Part shown: one piece after another, positions 1 through 7,712 of the stretch
Layout: each line of letters begins with the position of its first letter
Numbering within the stretch: the first letter of the stretch is position 1
NCBI RefSeq assembly: GCF_038719015.1
Contig: NZ_CP152276.1
Location: 3,298,001 to 3,362,000 of the forward strand
Reading direction: 5' to 3'
Origin: Nguyenibacter vanlangensis
GTDB lineage: Bacteria; Pseudomonadota; Alphaproteobacteria; Acetobacterales; Acetobacteraceae
DNA: 64,000 nt
The notes under the pieces: model-generated
Databases searched by the model: none
The model's input: only the letters and a program-made list of their open reading frames with translations
Told to the model about the DNA's origin: nothing
Position numbers and translations under genes: made by a program

Positions 1-651
1 TCGGCGATCGACAATTCCCCGGCAGCAGGTGTGGGTATCCTGGCGCAGCTTGGCGATTTCCTGCATTGGGATGGCCTGGAAGCGGTCACGCCGACGAGTC
101 GCCACGTGCTGGATGCGGATACGCGGTTTCAAAAGGTGGTCCGCGTCGCTATCCAGGCGATGAGACAAATTGTGCAAATGATGCTTGACAAGCATCAGAC
201 CGTCCACATCATCAATGCCGAAGGGAATCACGATCCGGCCAGTTCGATCTGGCTGCGGGAGATGCTGGCCGTGATCTATGAGCGCGAGCCGCGCGTCACG
301 GTCGAGCAGTCGCCGGACCCGTTCTATTGCTACCAGCATGGCGACGTCGCGCTGTTTTTCCACCACGGCCACAAGGTCAGGCCGGGGCAGCTTGACGTGA
401 CGATGGCGGCGAAATTCTCGGACGTGTTTGGGCGGACTCGGCACCGATTCGCGCATTGCGGGCACCTGCACCACAAGCAGATGCGAGAGTCCGCGCTGAT
501 GCTGGTCGAACAGCATCGGACCCTGGCGGCCAAGGACGCCTATGCGTCGCGCGGCGGATGGCTGTCAGGCCGCTCCGCCAGCGCGATCACGTATCACGCG
601 CGGTATGGAGAGATCAGCCGCGTTACCCTGCCGCCCGAGGCTGTTGTGTAG
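1..651 (+). CDS. Metallophosphoesterase-like phage protein (5' truncated)
   Basis: The frame is open to the first base of the window, so the N terminus is missing. Seen in order: GDFLHWD near visible residues 18-24, GNHD, an HGH triplet and a GHLHH motif near residue 150. These match the GDxxD, GNHD and GHxH metal-binding motifs of calcineurin-like phosphoesterases; the first D-x-H motif would lie upstream of the window. The likely activity is metal-dependent phosphodiester or nucleic-acid hydrolysis, substrate unknown. It is transcribed rightward, towards the leftward early block. Family call is good; role is inference. Confidence 0.7.
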   Translation, partial: SAIDNSPAAGVGILAQLGDFLHWDGLEAVTPTSRHVLDADTRFQKVVRVAIQAMRQIVQMMLDKHQTVHIINAEGNHDPASSIWLREMLAVIYEREPRVTVEQSPDPFYCYQHGDVALFFHHGHKVRPGQLDVTMAAKFSDVFGRTRHRFAHCGHLHHKQMRESALMLVEQHRTLAAKDAYASRGGWLSGRSASAITYHARYGEISRVTLPPEAVV

Positions 652-683
652 GGGGTTTACAGGAACTTGCCAATGAGGCGATC

Positions 684-962
684 ATGGCATCTCCATTTCT
701 GGAGAATCTTCCGATGAATGAAGCACACATTAAAAATCTTATCGCTCAAATTCGGCATAAAAATGGGGCCATTACCCTCGGACTGAAGTCAGGAAAAGAA
801 ATACCAATCCCTGCCGATCCCAGTGACAAACATAGCGAAGTATTATTGACTAGCAATGCTCTTGTGGTGCGTATTGGGGAAAAGACCGGGTTTGAGTCTT
901 ATTATTATATAGGATACTCTGATATCGAATATATAAAAGGTGACAGGCTAATCAATGTTTAG
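684..962 (+). CDS. Hypothetical 92-aa phage protein, AT-rich
   Basis: No family recognised. The 92-residue product is Ile/Lys/Tyr-rich and ends in a beta-like Tyr-rich stretch; the DNA (about 715-960) is visibly richer in A/T than both neighbours, using codons such as AAA, TAT and ATA. This suggests a separately acquired accessory (moron-type) gene. ATG 684 is the first in-frame start after the upstream gene; ATG 714 is an alternative. Its 3' end overlaps the 3' end of the convergent DUF3310 gene by 11 bp. Confidence 0.6.
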   Translation: MASPFLENLPMNEAHIKNLIAQIRHKNGAITLGLKSGKEIPIPADPSDKHSEVLLTSNALVVRIGEKTGFESYYYIGYSDIEYIKGDRLINV

Positions 963-1380
963 CCGGGCTTGATTTGATTAATCCCATTCTCTCTCCAATT
1001 TCGCGTTCGACGATTCCGAGGGCATAGCGGGCGCGGGACGCAGCCTCACGGGGCGTCCCGGCCGTGTCAGCCATCCACAGATGGACCACGGCCGACGCCA
1101 GGGGCTTGCAGGGTTCGGCCATCTGCCATTTGTCCAGAGCCGTCCACGCCGCTCGCCACAGGGGCATCCGGGGCGGGGTCGGCATGGCGATGAAGTCGCG
1201 GATATAGAACGCCGCTTTTTCCAGATCGATCGGGCCGCTGTGCTTCTGGTTCGTCCAGCCGCGCCACAGGTATTTCGTGGCGTTACCCAGGTCGAACGAC
1301 ATATGCCGTGTGACTTCCAGGCATTCGATGCCTGATGGGTGCGATGTATAGTGGCTGGGATGTCTGACAGGGTCGTTCAT
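952..1380 (-). CDS. DUF3310 family phage protein
   Basis: The N terminus has the DUF3310 pattern: HPSHY, then GIECLEVTRHM, LGNATKYLWR and KAAFYIRD. This family is common in phage early regions, is often labelled nucleotide-kinase-like, and has no firmly known function. The remaining C-terminal 70 residues look phage-specific. It is the last recognisable gene of the leftward early block and ends tail-to-tail, with an 11-bp overlap, on the AT-rich rightward ORF. Confidence 0.75.
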   Translation of the reverse strand: MNDPVRHPSHYTSHPSGIECLEVTRHMSFDLGNATKYLWRGWTNQKHSGPIDLEKAAFYIRDFIAMPTPPRMPLWRAAWTALDKWQMAEPCKPLASAVVHLWMADTAGTPREAASRARYALGIVEREIGERMGLIKSSPAKH

Positions 1381-1452
1381 GGCTACATGTCGCGATGAGC
1401 AGGCCGGCCGCCGCGATCCACGCGACGGCGGCCATGGTGATGGTGGGGGTGG

Positions 1453-1623
1453 TCAGGTTGCCGCGCTTTCGATCAGCGCATCGATCGCGCGTTCAATTCC
1501 TGCGCGATAGGGCGCGTAGCTGACGGCGACTTCCGTTCCATCCCGGTAAATTCGCGCGTCGTTCCGCGTGCATTCCACGATATGCCCGCGATACGCAAAG
1601 CTGATGCTGATCTTGACGATCAT
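1453..1623 (-). CDS. Small phage protein, 56 aa
   Basis: Translation of the reverse strand gives 56 residues beginning MIVKISISFAYRGH and ending IESAAT. The start ATG overlaps the stop of the upstream gene as ATGA, the coupling used throughout this block. The sequence alternates short beta-like segments (a Tyr-Arg-Asp-Gly turn) and ends in a helix. No family recognised. The 72 bp between it and the DUF3310 start hold no convincing gene. Confidence 0.6.
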   Translation of the reverse strand: MIVKISISFAYRGHIVECTRNDARIYRDGTEVAVSYAPYRAGIERAIDALIESAAT

Positions 1624-2072
1624 TCGCGCCTTCCCTCCCGATCCGTCTGCCCGGCTGGCGGCTGAGGATCATGGAGCGCCGCAACGGCTTCGTCATGCGA
1701 GCGAAGGAGCATTCTGGCAGCGCGGTGCCAGCCAGTTTTCCTCAAGCTTGATGCCCGCTCATTACATAGCCTCTGGAAAGAGTTCAGCATGCTGGAATGT
1801 GTTTCCTTCAGCCGCTCGGTCTCTGCAATCAGCGCAGCGATCCGGGCTTCGGCGTGGGCGTTTTCGATAGGTGCCTGATATTGCTTTACTACGTATTCGA
1901 TGAAAGTCTTGGCGGCTTCATCCGGGTCGGTGAACTCTCCCTGGACACGGCCATCCCGATAGAATTTGAGTTGGCCCGCGCTGTGAAAGGAGATGACGAA
2001 CGGGTCTGGCTGCGCGATGTAATGGAGGCTCGCTTCGTCATGCGCGACGACATAGGATTCCCGGCCGGACAT
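1620..2072 (-). CDS. Hypothetical phage protein, 150 aa
   Basis: No family recognised. The first 70 residues look beta-rich with many aromatic residues; residues about 75-115 (AHAEARIAALIAETERLKE) look like an amphipathic helix or short coiled coil. The C terminus is basic. ATG 2072 is chosen because it overlaps the upstream stop as TGATG; longer starts would invade the neighbour. Part of the coupled early cassette. Confidence 0.6.
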   Translation of the reverse strand: MSGRESYVVAHDEASLHYIAQPDPFVISFHSAGQLKFYRDGRVQGEFTDPDEAAKTFIEYVVKQYQAPIENAHAEARIAALIAETERLKETHSSMLNSFQRLCNERASSLRKTGWHRAARMLLRSHDEAVAALHDPQPPAGQTDREGRRE

Positions 2073-2440
2073 CACTCGCCCTCCATCACTTCGCGGAAGT
2101 GAATGCATTTGATGCGGTCATCCGTCGCTCTGTCGTCAGCGGACTTTCTGCTGTTATGACGGAATTCTTCCCCATAAGGATAAATGTTAAGCCAAATTTC
2201 GCGCGGCGCGGGGGCTTCCTCGGCGCACATCAGGCGCCAATTTTCTCCATGGGCGTATACCCCTTCTGCCGAGTAACGCACGAGCGATTCCCCGGTGCTA
2301 TCCTTGACCAGAGCGATGACGGGCGTATTGAGCGTTTGCCAGTCCCGGCACAGAACGCGGGCCGGCCGACCGTCGGCAGTGCAGAACGGACCGGGGTGGT
2401 CGGCGCGATACGGGCCGGTGATGCGGAGTTTGTTGGTCAT
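2072..2440 (-). CDS. Hypothetical phage protein, 122 aa
   Basis: No family recognised. A short beta-like N terminus (RITGPYRADHPGPF) is followed by a mixed domain containing EIWLNIYPYG and a basic, charged tail. ATG 2440 overlaps the upstream stop as ATGA, which fixes the start in preference to an upstream in-frame ATG. The 3' end overlaps the next gene as TGATG. Confidence 0.6.
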   Translation of the reverse strand: MTNKLRITGPYRADHPGPFCTADGRPARVLCRDWQTLNTPVIALVKDSTGESLVRYSAEGVYAHGENWRLMCAEEAPAPREIWLNIYPYGEEFRHNSRKSADDRATDDRIKCIHFREVMEGE

Positions 2441-2724
2441 CCCGCAATCTCCGTGAATTCGGCATTGATGACGACCGTGCAGCCGTCCAGGGCGGCGCGG
2501 CAATAATGGCGGGCCATTTCACGGCCAACCGGCGTCAGGCGGAGCGTGTAGGGCGCGGTCAGAATGAGAAGCGGAACAGCGAAATCCAGCATCATTTCAT
2601 GGGCGGTTTTCGCGTCTTCGGTGCCGCGTTCGAATTGCATTTCCTGCTGATTGTTCAGGCGTTCGGCAAGAAACATGAACGTCAATATCTTGACGTGCTG
2701 GCTATTCACAGTGGGGAACTTCAT
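2437..2724 (-). CDS. Hypothetical phage protein, 95 aa
   Basis: No family recognised. The product looks mainly helical, with a hydrophobic stretch (MLDFAVPLLILTAP) near residues 45-58, too short and interrupted to be a secure membrane segment. The start ATG lies in an ATGA overlap with the stop of the 45-aa gene upstream, and its own stop overlaps the next start. Confidence 0.6.
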   Translation of the reverse strand: MKFPTVNSQHVKILTFMFLAERLNNQQEMQFERGTEDAKTAHEMMLDFAVPLLILTAPYTLRLTPVGREMARHYCRAALDGCTVVINAEFTEIAG

Positions 2725-2858
2725 TTCAGAAACCTCTTGATAAAATCGGTTACTACGTTGAATGCGTCATAGCATTCCTGGCGCGATGCCTCATTCGCCG
2801 CCGCCCCTTCCAGGGCGTAGAAGCGAATTAAGGCCATCGCCCGCAAAACCTCGTTCAC
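2721..2858 (-). CDS. Small phage protein, 45 aa (GTG start)
   Basis: A 45-residue product starting VNEVLRAMALIRFYALEG and ending DFIKRFLK. GTG 2858 overlaps the preceding stop as GTGA and the stop overlaps the following start as ATGA, so both ends fit the coupled cassette exactly. The protein would be a single amphipathic helical unit. No family recognised. Confidence 0.55.
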   Translation of the reverse strand: MNEVLRAMALIRFYALEGAAANEASRQECYDAFNVVTDFIKRFLK

Positions 2859-3064
2859 GATACTGGCGCCATCAGATCGTAAGCGTCGGGGAGATTGAAA
2901 TTCATCTGTCCCGAAACGTAGTAATACAGGGTGATATTCAGGCTGGTTATTTTCGCCGTCATTTGCATGTTGGCGGGCAACGTGGGGTCGATCGCCGTCA
3001 CGACATAGTCATATCCACCGCGCGTTTTTCCCGTGGAGCCGACGTTGAAAACAGTTTCAGTCAT
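2855..3064 (-). CDS. Small phage protein, 69 aa
   Basis: No family recognised. The sequence is Thr/Tyr-rich and beta-like throughout (GYDYVVTAIDPTLP, then ITLYYYVSG), suggesting a small all-beta fold. It starts at ATG 3064, 20 bp beyond the stop of the 58-aa membrane protein gene, and is coupled downstream to the 45-aa gene by a GTGA overlap. Confidence 0.6.
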   Translation of the reverse strand: MTETVFNVGSTGKTRGGYDYVVTAIDPTLPANMQMTAKITSLNITLYYYVSGQMNFNLPDAYDLMAPVS

Positions 3065-3083
3065 AGCGGAAGTCTTACCATAA

Positions 3084-3260
3084 TTATTTGCGTGAGTCCA
3101 ATCGGTATTTAGCGAGTATTCGGAATGCTTCGCTGGTATCGCGCAGGAATATCCGTGATCCGTCGATAAGGATACACGGAGCCGCGATCACGATCGCCGT
3201 GACGATGAACAGAGAAAGCGCCAGCCAGCGGAAGCCGGCGCGAGATAGGGCGTGGAGCAT
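3084..3260 (-). CDS. Small single-pass membrane protein, 58 aa
   Basis: The 58-residue product has a basic N terminus and one hydrophobic segment at about residues 11-32 (WLALSLFIVTAIVIAAPCIL), followed by a charged tail ending LDSRK. This predicts an inner-membrane protein with its C terminus outside or, less likely, an uncleaved signal. It begins three bases after the primase stop codon. Function unknown. Confidence 0.6.
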   Translation of the reverse strand: MLHALSRAGFRWLALSLFIVTAIVIAAPCILIDGSRIFLRDTSEAFRILAKYRLDSRK

Positions 3261-3263
3261 TGG

Positions 3264-5459
3264 TTAATAGACCCTTGCTGGTGGCATGTTGAAAAAAATG
3301 CCGCGCTTGTTTCGTGTTTCATCCACCTTCAGTCGGCGCAGAACCTTGGCGATGGCCCTGGTTTCTTTGTTGCCTTTGGGATCAAATCCCAGCGCGACCA
3401 GGACGGCCGTTGCGGTCATTGGCGTAACGCCTCTCGCGTCCATATCGTATTTCGCACGCAGTATTTCTTCCATCGGGTCAGCCGGCTGAAAGGATTTGTT
3501 ACTTTCGTTCAGAGCATGCAATTCCGCATCCGTTAGCCAGTATTGTTCGCCTGACAATAGCAATGCCTTCATTTCAGCCCAAAACTGTTGCATGTTGATA
3601 TCATGCATATAATCCACGCTCTTGACCGGTATTGTCCACCAGCGGCGATTGCCTGTGTCATCCACGAGGAATTGCGGTTCGTTGACTGATGCGAACGCGA
3701 TCGTCCGGCGTTGCAGTTCGCTGGGTTCCGGCGCGTATGGCAGCCGGATCGTGTCCATGGAATTGGTGATGAACGCTTTCAGGCTGGCGATATCTGACTT
3801 TCGGAAAGTCCCGTCAAGTTCGCCAAGCTCTACGATCCAGTGAGATGCGAACCGTATCACGCTGTCCTTGTCTTCGGGCTTGATTGTGGTCCCGGTCAGC
3901 ATTGTATCGCGTAGGGGGCCGACCAGCTTTTTCGCCCAGCGGGTTTTGCCGATCCCCTGTTCGCCGACGAATACCAACACGCCATGCGCCTCGAAGTCGT
4001 CGCCCTTATAGATGGCGGCCACGCCGGAGAGGCACCAGCGCAACATAAGCCGATCTTTCAGACGTGAGTCACTTTCAACGGTATTGCAGAAATCTTCGAT
4101 GCGGCTGACACCATCCCATGGTTCTGAATCAATCCATTCGGCGACGGGGTTATACGGATTGCGAGACGCCAGCATCGCAACGTAGTTCTGTACCTGTCCA
4201 ACCGGCATGCGAGACTCTGCGCATTTGTCAATGAGCATCGTCAAGGCCGAACTTCTGATGTTGTCCCTGTCAATCGTAGTGTTGAACGGGAATAGAATTT
4301 CTGTTTTTCTTTTTACTTTATTGTATCGTAAGTTTATCCCGAATGAATTGCACATGCGCATAACGTTTGTTGACGTGCATAGCGGCGTTCCGGACGCGGT
4401 TTGTTGCGAATAATCGCTGCCGGGCAGCACCGCTTCCCATGGTAGGATTCCGCCATCGCCCTGTTGAATAACACCCGATTTCAGGTCAACGTCGCCGGTA
4501 TTCTCTTTCAGGTATTTTCGCGCGTCGATGCGCGTCCAGCCCGCCGCTTCGCCGTCCGCGATATCCCAGCCGTCGCATTCGGCAGCCAGATCGTATCCCA
4601 CCATCGCGACTTCTGCCGCCACGCCGCGCAACGCTGCCGCGAGCTTGCGCATGGCGGCGATGCCGGGTTGCTCCGACATCGGCAGGATATTGTGGGTCGT
4701 GGGATGCTTCTGGCTGTCGCGGTCTGGCCAGAGTAGCACGACGCGACCGGCCAGGGGGCGCACGTTCACCCTGTCGGCCGTGTTTGCGCCGCCCAGCCAC
4801 GACAGGACCGCGTATCCCTCGGAATGCAGCAGTCGCTGGCCAGCATCGGCGGCCTTCTCGCCCTCGACAATAACAACGGGGCGGTCATCATCCCCGAGCC
4901 GGTCCAGACCGTAGAGCGGGCGCGGCGTGCCCCCCGTGATGCCGCGCGGTCTCCATTTCTGGCCATCCCACGACCAGGGCACGATTTGCTTGCGGGCATC
5001 CGGCGGGTCATATCGCGCGACATGCATCAGAAGGTTGCCGGCCTCGTCCCGGTAATCCCACATGCGCGACGGCGCGCCGCCGTATTTGCTGAACCATCCC
5101 GTGCAGGCCGGCACATCAGCCGGAACCGGCATGACGATCGGGCGGGATTCCTTGGGGTGTAGTTTGACGGGTTCAGCGTCGCCGTATTCGGCCATCAATT
5201 CCTTCGCGGCAGCGACGTTGTCGCCGTTATGCCGAAGATACGCCTGGAGCGAGATGATATCTCCGCCGGATGCACCAGCCGCGAAATCGGCCCACAGGCC
5301 AGTACGGACGTTGATCGAAAACGATCCAGGACTGCTATCCCCACGCATCGGGTTCAGGCCCTGTAACTCGCTTCCGATCCGGCGCGCACCAGGGATCAGG
5401 CGGCGCGCATGCGCCTCTATGGGGATGCGCGCCTTCAGGTCATCAAAATCTATTTTCAC
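3264..5459 (-). CDS. Phage primase-helicase, TOPRIM plus VirE-type ATPase
   Basis: A 731-residue replication protein. The N-terminal part has a primase-like region and a TOPRIM signature (VVIVEGEKAADAG, about residue 200, followed by WPDRD). The C-terminal half is a VirE/D5-like ATPase with Walker A GEQGIGKT, an ELGEL acidic motif and the NRRWWTIPV segment typical of virulence-associated-E domains. It would prime and unwind phage DNA. GTG 5459 is chosen because it overlaps the upstream stop as GTGA; an ATG 13 codons earlier is possible. Its position in the early operon with nuclease and ParB-like genes fits replication. Confidence 0.85.
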   Translation of the reverse strand: MKIDFDDLKARIPIEAHARRLIPGARRIGSELQGLNPMRGDSSPGSFSINVRTGLWADFAAGASGGDIISLQAYLRHNGDNVAAAKELMAEYGDAEPVKLHPKESRPIVMPVPADVPACTGWFSKYGGAPSRMWDYRDEAGNLLMHVARYDPPDARKQIVPWSWDGQKWRPRGITGGTPRPLYGLDRLGDDDRPVVIVEGEKAADAGQRLLHSEGYAVLSWLGGANTADRVNVRPLAGRVVLLWPDRDSQKHPTTHNILPMSEQPGIAAMRKLAAALRGVAAEVAMVGYDLAAECDGWDIADGEAAGWTRIDARKYLKENTGDVDLKSGVIQQGDGGILPWEAVLPGSDYSQQTASGTPLCTSTNVMRMCNSFGINLRYNKVKRKTEILFPFNTTIDRDNIRSSALTMLIDKCAESRMPVGQVQNYVAMLASRNPYNPVAEWIDSEPWDGVSRIEDFCNTVESDSRLKDRLMLRWCLSGVAAIYKGDDFEAHGVLVFVGEQGIGKTRWAKKLVGPLRDTMLTGTTIKPEDKDSVIRFASHWIVELGELDGTFRKSDIASLKAFITNSMDTIRLPYAPEPSELQRRTIAFASVNEPQFLVDDTGNRRWWTIPVKSVDYMHDINMQQFWAEMKALLLSGEQYWLTDAELHALNESNKSFQPADPMEEILRAKYDMDARGVTPMTATAVLVALGFDPKGNKETRAIAKVLRRLKVDETRNKRGIFFNMPPARVY

Positions 5460-5761
5460 GGCTGTGACGTCAGATGCCAGCCTTTGCAGAGGGGGCATTC
5501 GTATGCCCGCACGGGTTTATGATCGCGCGGCGACAGGCGGCTGATTGTGTCCAATTCTGCGCGCGCCGCGTCTTCGGTCGGGAAGCGGGCCTTCACGCAG
5601 ACCTGTTCGCCGGTCGGCAGGCGATAGCCGCGCAGCTTCCCCTTGCTGTAGATCGCGGCCACGCCGTGGCGGCGCATCAGGCGGCGCGTGGCCTTGGTGA
5701 CGTATTTCCCGCGCGTCTCGATCCGGGCCAATTCCCGGCGGAAACTATTTGCAGTCAGCAT
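5456..5761 (-). CDS. Phage protein with Cys-Cys-His C terminus, 101 aa
   Basis: The N-terminal 40 residues are basic and helical (TKATRRLMRRHG). The C terminus has CPLCKGWHLTS, a treble-clef-like CxxC...H arrangement seen in small phage proteins and likely to bind zinc. ATG 5761 is favoured; an upstream ATG (5797) would extend the overlap with the nuclease gene. Coupled to the primase start by GTGA. Function unknown, possibly DNA binding in replication. Confidence 0.65.
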   Translation of the reverse strand: MLTANSFRRELARIETRGKYVTKATRRLMRRHGVAAIYSKGKLRGYRLPTGEQVCVKARFPTEDAARAELDTISRLSPRDHKPVRAYECPLCKGWHLTSQP

Positions 5762-6164
5762 GGACAATGTCCCTGGCGTCGGCGACGGATCGGGCAATTC
5801 CCGACCGACCGCCGTGGCGTTTAATGGATGTGAGGAAAGGGCCTTGCTGTTCGCGCAGGCGGCCTTTCCGGTCCTTCACTTCGATCGCAAAAAATTGCAG
5901 GATCGTGGTTCCAACCATCTCGGGCGTGATCGTGATCGGCACGCCGCCAAACAAGTCCGAAAACCCTGGCGGCAGCCCGGTCGAAAATCTCCGCCCGCTC
6001 CGCAACACGACATCCCCTGGCGACACGAAAACGGCCATCTGGCGGTCAGCGATCAGGGGCTTGCCCCTGCCGACCCATCCGGTGCCGACATTCGCGCGGA
6101 ATGCGAGGCAGGTTCCGGATAGGTCGTTCCGAATCTCGTTCTGGATATCGTGTTCGGCGGTCAT
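5745..6164 (-). CDS. VRR-NUC domain nuclease
   Basis: A 139-residue stand-alone VRR-NUC (PD-(D/E)XK superfamily) protein. Visible features: N-terminal E-x-x-I-x-N-D helix, GxPDLFG-like GFSDLFG, the catalytic-type strand FFAIEVKDRKGRL (E-x-K), followed by EQQGPFL and a HGGRSGIARS turn with a final helix. Such phage enzymes cut branched or flap DNA and may resolve recombination intermediates. The start overlaps the ParB-like stop as ATGA. Confidence 0.85.
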   Translation of the reverse strand: MTAEHDIQNEIRNDLSGTCLAFRANVGTGWVGRGKPLIADRQMAVFVSPGDVVLRSGRRFSTGLPPGFSDLFGGVPITITPEMVGTTILQFFAIEVKDRKGRLREQQGPFLTSIKRHGGRSGIARSVADARDIVHADCK

Positions 6165-7018
6165 TGATGTTTGGTTTTAAACTCCATGATCTCCGCATGT
6201 GCTTTCAGCAGCGCGGCCAATTCCGACACCTTTACGGGGACGGTCTTTTCCTCGGCCACGTCAGCAGGCGACAAAATGACTTCCGCGACGTCTTGGGGCA
6301 GAGAGGCGCAAAAATTTTCCGTCACGGCGGCCAGGGTTTCGGTCAGGCGGCGTGGCAGGGCCTTTCCCATGGTGCTGGCGGTGACCTTTTTCTTGCCCTG
6401 GCTGGTGGCGCGCTCGACCTGGCCGGTCAGGTAGGCCAGGGCCTTGTCGCCGTGGGTCCGGATCACGTCAGCGGCGATCGCGGCCGACACGGTGCCCGCG
6501 CGGACCAAGTCGTGGATGCCCGGTTCCGCCTTGGCCAGAAGCAACAGCCCGTCAACGCTCTGCCGCGTGACGCTGAACCGGATTGCGATATCGTTCGCGG
6601 ACAGGCCAGCCTGCTCCATCCGGTGATAGCCGAATGCCTTTTGCAACGGCGTGAGGGGTTCGCCGCTGGCGCATTCGATGATACGCGCCGTGGCGTCGAT
6701 CGTGTTGCCACGGAACGGGATAGTGTCCACCCATTCGACCGGGTGGCCGGCCGTTGCCGCGATGGAATAGGCGGCATGGCGGCGATGCCCGTCCACGATA
6801 TAGACGGTGCCGTCCGGATCGACCCGGACTTCCAGGGGCGGAAGGCTTCCGCCGGCCAGGATGAAATTCACCAGCGGGTCAATCGCCGGGGACTGCACAT
6901 CCGCCGGGTCGCGCAGGTTGAAGCCTGGTTCAACGCGCAGGTCCGCAAGGCGGATCGTATAGAGTTTGTTCTTCTTGAAAACGCCCTTGGCGAGAAGGCT
7001 ATTAAACGTCTCGGTCAC
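6161..7018 (-). CDS. ParB-like nuclease-domain protein
   Basis: 285 residues. An N-terminal ParB/Srx-type domain contains the DGHRRHAA motif near residue 76, followed by a helical region with a helix-turn-helix-like stretch (LSANDIAIRFSVTRQSVDGLL, split here for description). It starts at GTG 7018 behind an AGGAG-like site. The C-terminal region carries a copy of the repeated 19-bp element, encoding LSPADV. It heads the leftward early operon and may act in replication or regulation; no partner ParA is visible. Confidence 0.8.
   Translation of the reverse strand: MTETFNSLLAKGVFKKNKLYTIRLADLRVEPGFNLRDPADVQSPAIDPLVNFILAGGSLPPLEVRVDPDGTVYIVDGHRRHAAYSIAATAGHPVEWVDTIPFRGNTIDATARIIECASGEPLTPLQKAFGYHRMEQAGLSANDIAIRFSVTRQSVDGLLLLAKAEPGIHDLVRAGTVSAAIAADVIRTHGDKALAYLTGQVERATSQGKKKVTASTMGKALPRRLTETLAAVTENFCASLPQDVAEVILSPADVAEEKTVPVKVSELAALLKAHAEIMEFKTKHQ
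6257..6275 (-). repeat. 19-bp LSPxDV element, copy 5
   Basis: Reverse-strand TTTGTCGCCTGCTGACGTG, inside the C-terminal region of the ParB-like gene and in its reading frame (LSPADV). The downstream GAGGAAAAGA is shared with the copy in the terminase gene, at a three-base offset. See the other copies at 15,061, 17,713, 21,656 and 27,482. Confidence 0.8.
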
Positions 7019-7051
7019 GTCCGATCACTCCTGAACTCAAGTAATAACGAT

Positions 7052-7080
7052 CAATACAGATTGATTAATACTGTATATTG
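7052..7080. promoter_or_regulatory. Operator-like dyad upstream of ParB-like operon
   Basis: CAATACAG (7052-7059) faces CTGTATATTG (7071-7080), an imperfect inverted repeat in an AT-rich 77-bp gap. It lies between the ParB-like start and the stop of the next regulator gene, in the place expected for the early-operon promoter and its operator. No clear -35/-10 pair could be fixed. Confidence 0.4.
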
Positions 7081-7095
7081 TTGGTTTAGTTCTGG

Positions 7096-7401
7096 CTAGT
7101 GAGGTGTGATTTCGCGGACGCGATCGATAATCTCGATCGCGATATCTGTCGCGTTTTTGGCGCCCGACACCATGGCGATGAACACGGCTTGTCGGCGGTT
7201 GAGGTAGTGTTCACCGCCGATCGTGCAGGGCGCGCCCAGGCGGCCGATTTCGGCTTCCCGGCGGCGGATCATGTCGCGCAGGACCTGGGGGCTTCCGAGG
7301 CCGATCCTGGCGGCCAGATTGGCGTCATGAATGCGGGGTTCACCGCCGACCATGGCGGGTGCGATGGAAGGCGTGGTATAGGCGTGGTCAGCCGTTTGCA
7401 T
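7096..7401 (-). CDS. Putative phage regulator, antirepressor-like DNA-binding domain
   Basis: 101 residues. The region RIHDANLAARIGLGSPQVLRD... through HYLNRRQAVFIAM and NATDIAIEIIDRV resembles the N-terminal DNA-binding part of phage antirepressor/regulatory proteins (pattern: LNKKQAIFI then TDIxIEII). No separate effector domain is present. ATG 7401 follows GGAG at a spacing of seven; ATG 7419 is an alternative. It is divergent from the RHH gene, sharing the operator at 7464-7483. Confidence 0.6.
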   Translation of the reverse strand: MQTADHAYTTPSIAPAMVGGEPRIHDANLAARIGLGSPQVLRDMIRRREAEIGRLGAPCTIGGEHYLNRRQAVFIAMVSGAKNATDIAIEIIDRVREITPH

Positions 7402-7452
7402 TTGGGTGCTCCAATGCATGGGGTTAGGGCGGCACGCGGTGGTCCAGACCGC

Positions 7453-7483
7453 TTGCCGTCCGCACTTTATGTTGTTATAAAGT
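7453..7483 (+). promoter_or_regulatory. Promoter with perfect palindromic operator for the RHH gene
   Basis: TTGCCG (7453-7458) and TATAAA (7476-7481) are 17 bp apart, a plausible sigma-70 promoter. A perfect inverted repeat, ACTTTAT-N6-ATAAAGT (7464-7483), covers the -10 element. The predicted start of transcription falls on or next to ATG 7488. Autoregulation by the RHH protein is the simplest inference. Confidence 0.6.
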
Positions 7484-7487
7484 TCTC

Positions 7488-7685
7488 ATGTCAACACTTA
7501 ATGACAACAAAAAGAAGATGGGCCGCCCCCGAGTCGATAGCGAATTGGTGTGCGCCCGCATTCATCGCCCTTTGGTCGACGCGATTGAGGGGTGGGCACG
7601 TGCGAATGATATTCAGCGCGCCGAAGCCGTGCGCCGCCTAATCGAAATCGGCCTTGATGCTTCTGGGCGTGCTTCGGGTAAATAA
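7488..7685 (+). CDS. Ribbon-helix-helix (CopG-like) regulator
   Basis: 65 residues. After a basic segment (KKKMGRPRVDSE) comes the RHH pattern: a strand LVCARIHRP, helix LVDAIEGWARAND and helix RAEAVRRLIEIGL. RHH proteins bind DNA as dimers at short palindromes, and one lies directly upstream. The first ATG (7488) has no Shine-Dalgarno site and sits at the predicted transcript start; ATG 7518, after AAAGAAG, may be the real start of a 55-residue protein. Confidence 0.7.
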   Translation: MSTLNDNKKKMGRPRVDSELVCARIHRPLVDAIEGWARANDIQRAEAVRRLIEIGLDASGRASGK

Positions 7686-7707
7686 AAAGCCCCGTTTCCG
7701 GGGCTTT
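7686..7707. terminator. Bidirectional terminator between RHH gene and secreted protein gene
   Basis: AAAGCCCCG-TTTC-CGGGGCTTT, a perfect 9-bp stem with a 4-base loop, placed in the 27 bp between two convergent stop codons. A and T runs at the stem ends suit termination in both directions. Confidence 0.85.
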
Positions 7708-7712
7708 CTGGT

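Noticed and set aside
1298..1435. 46-codon leftward ORF starting MAAVAWIAAAGLLIATC
   Set aside because: The start resembles a signal or lipoprotein peptide, but most of it overlaps the DUF3310 gene in another frame and there is no Shine-Dalgarno site or coupling; kept only as a remote possibility.
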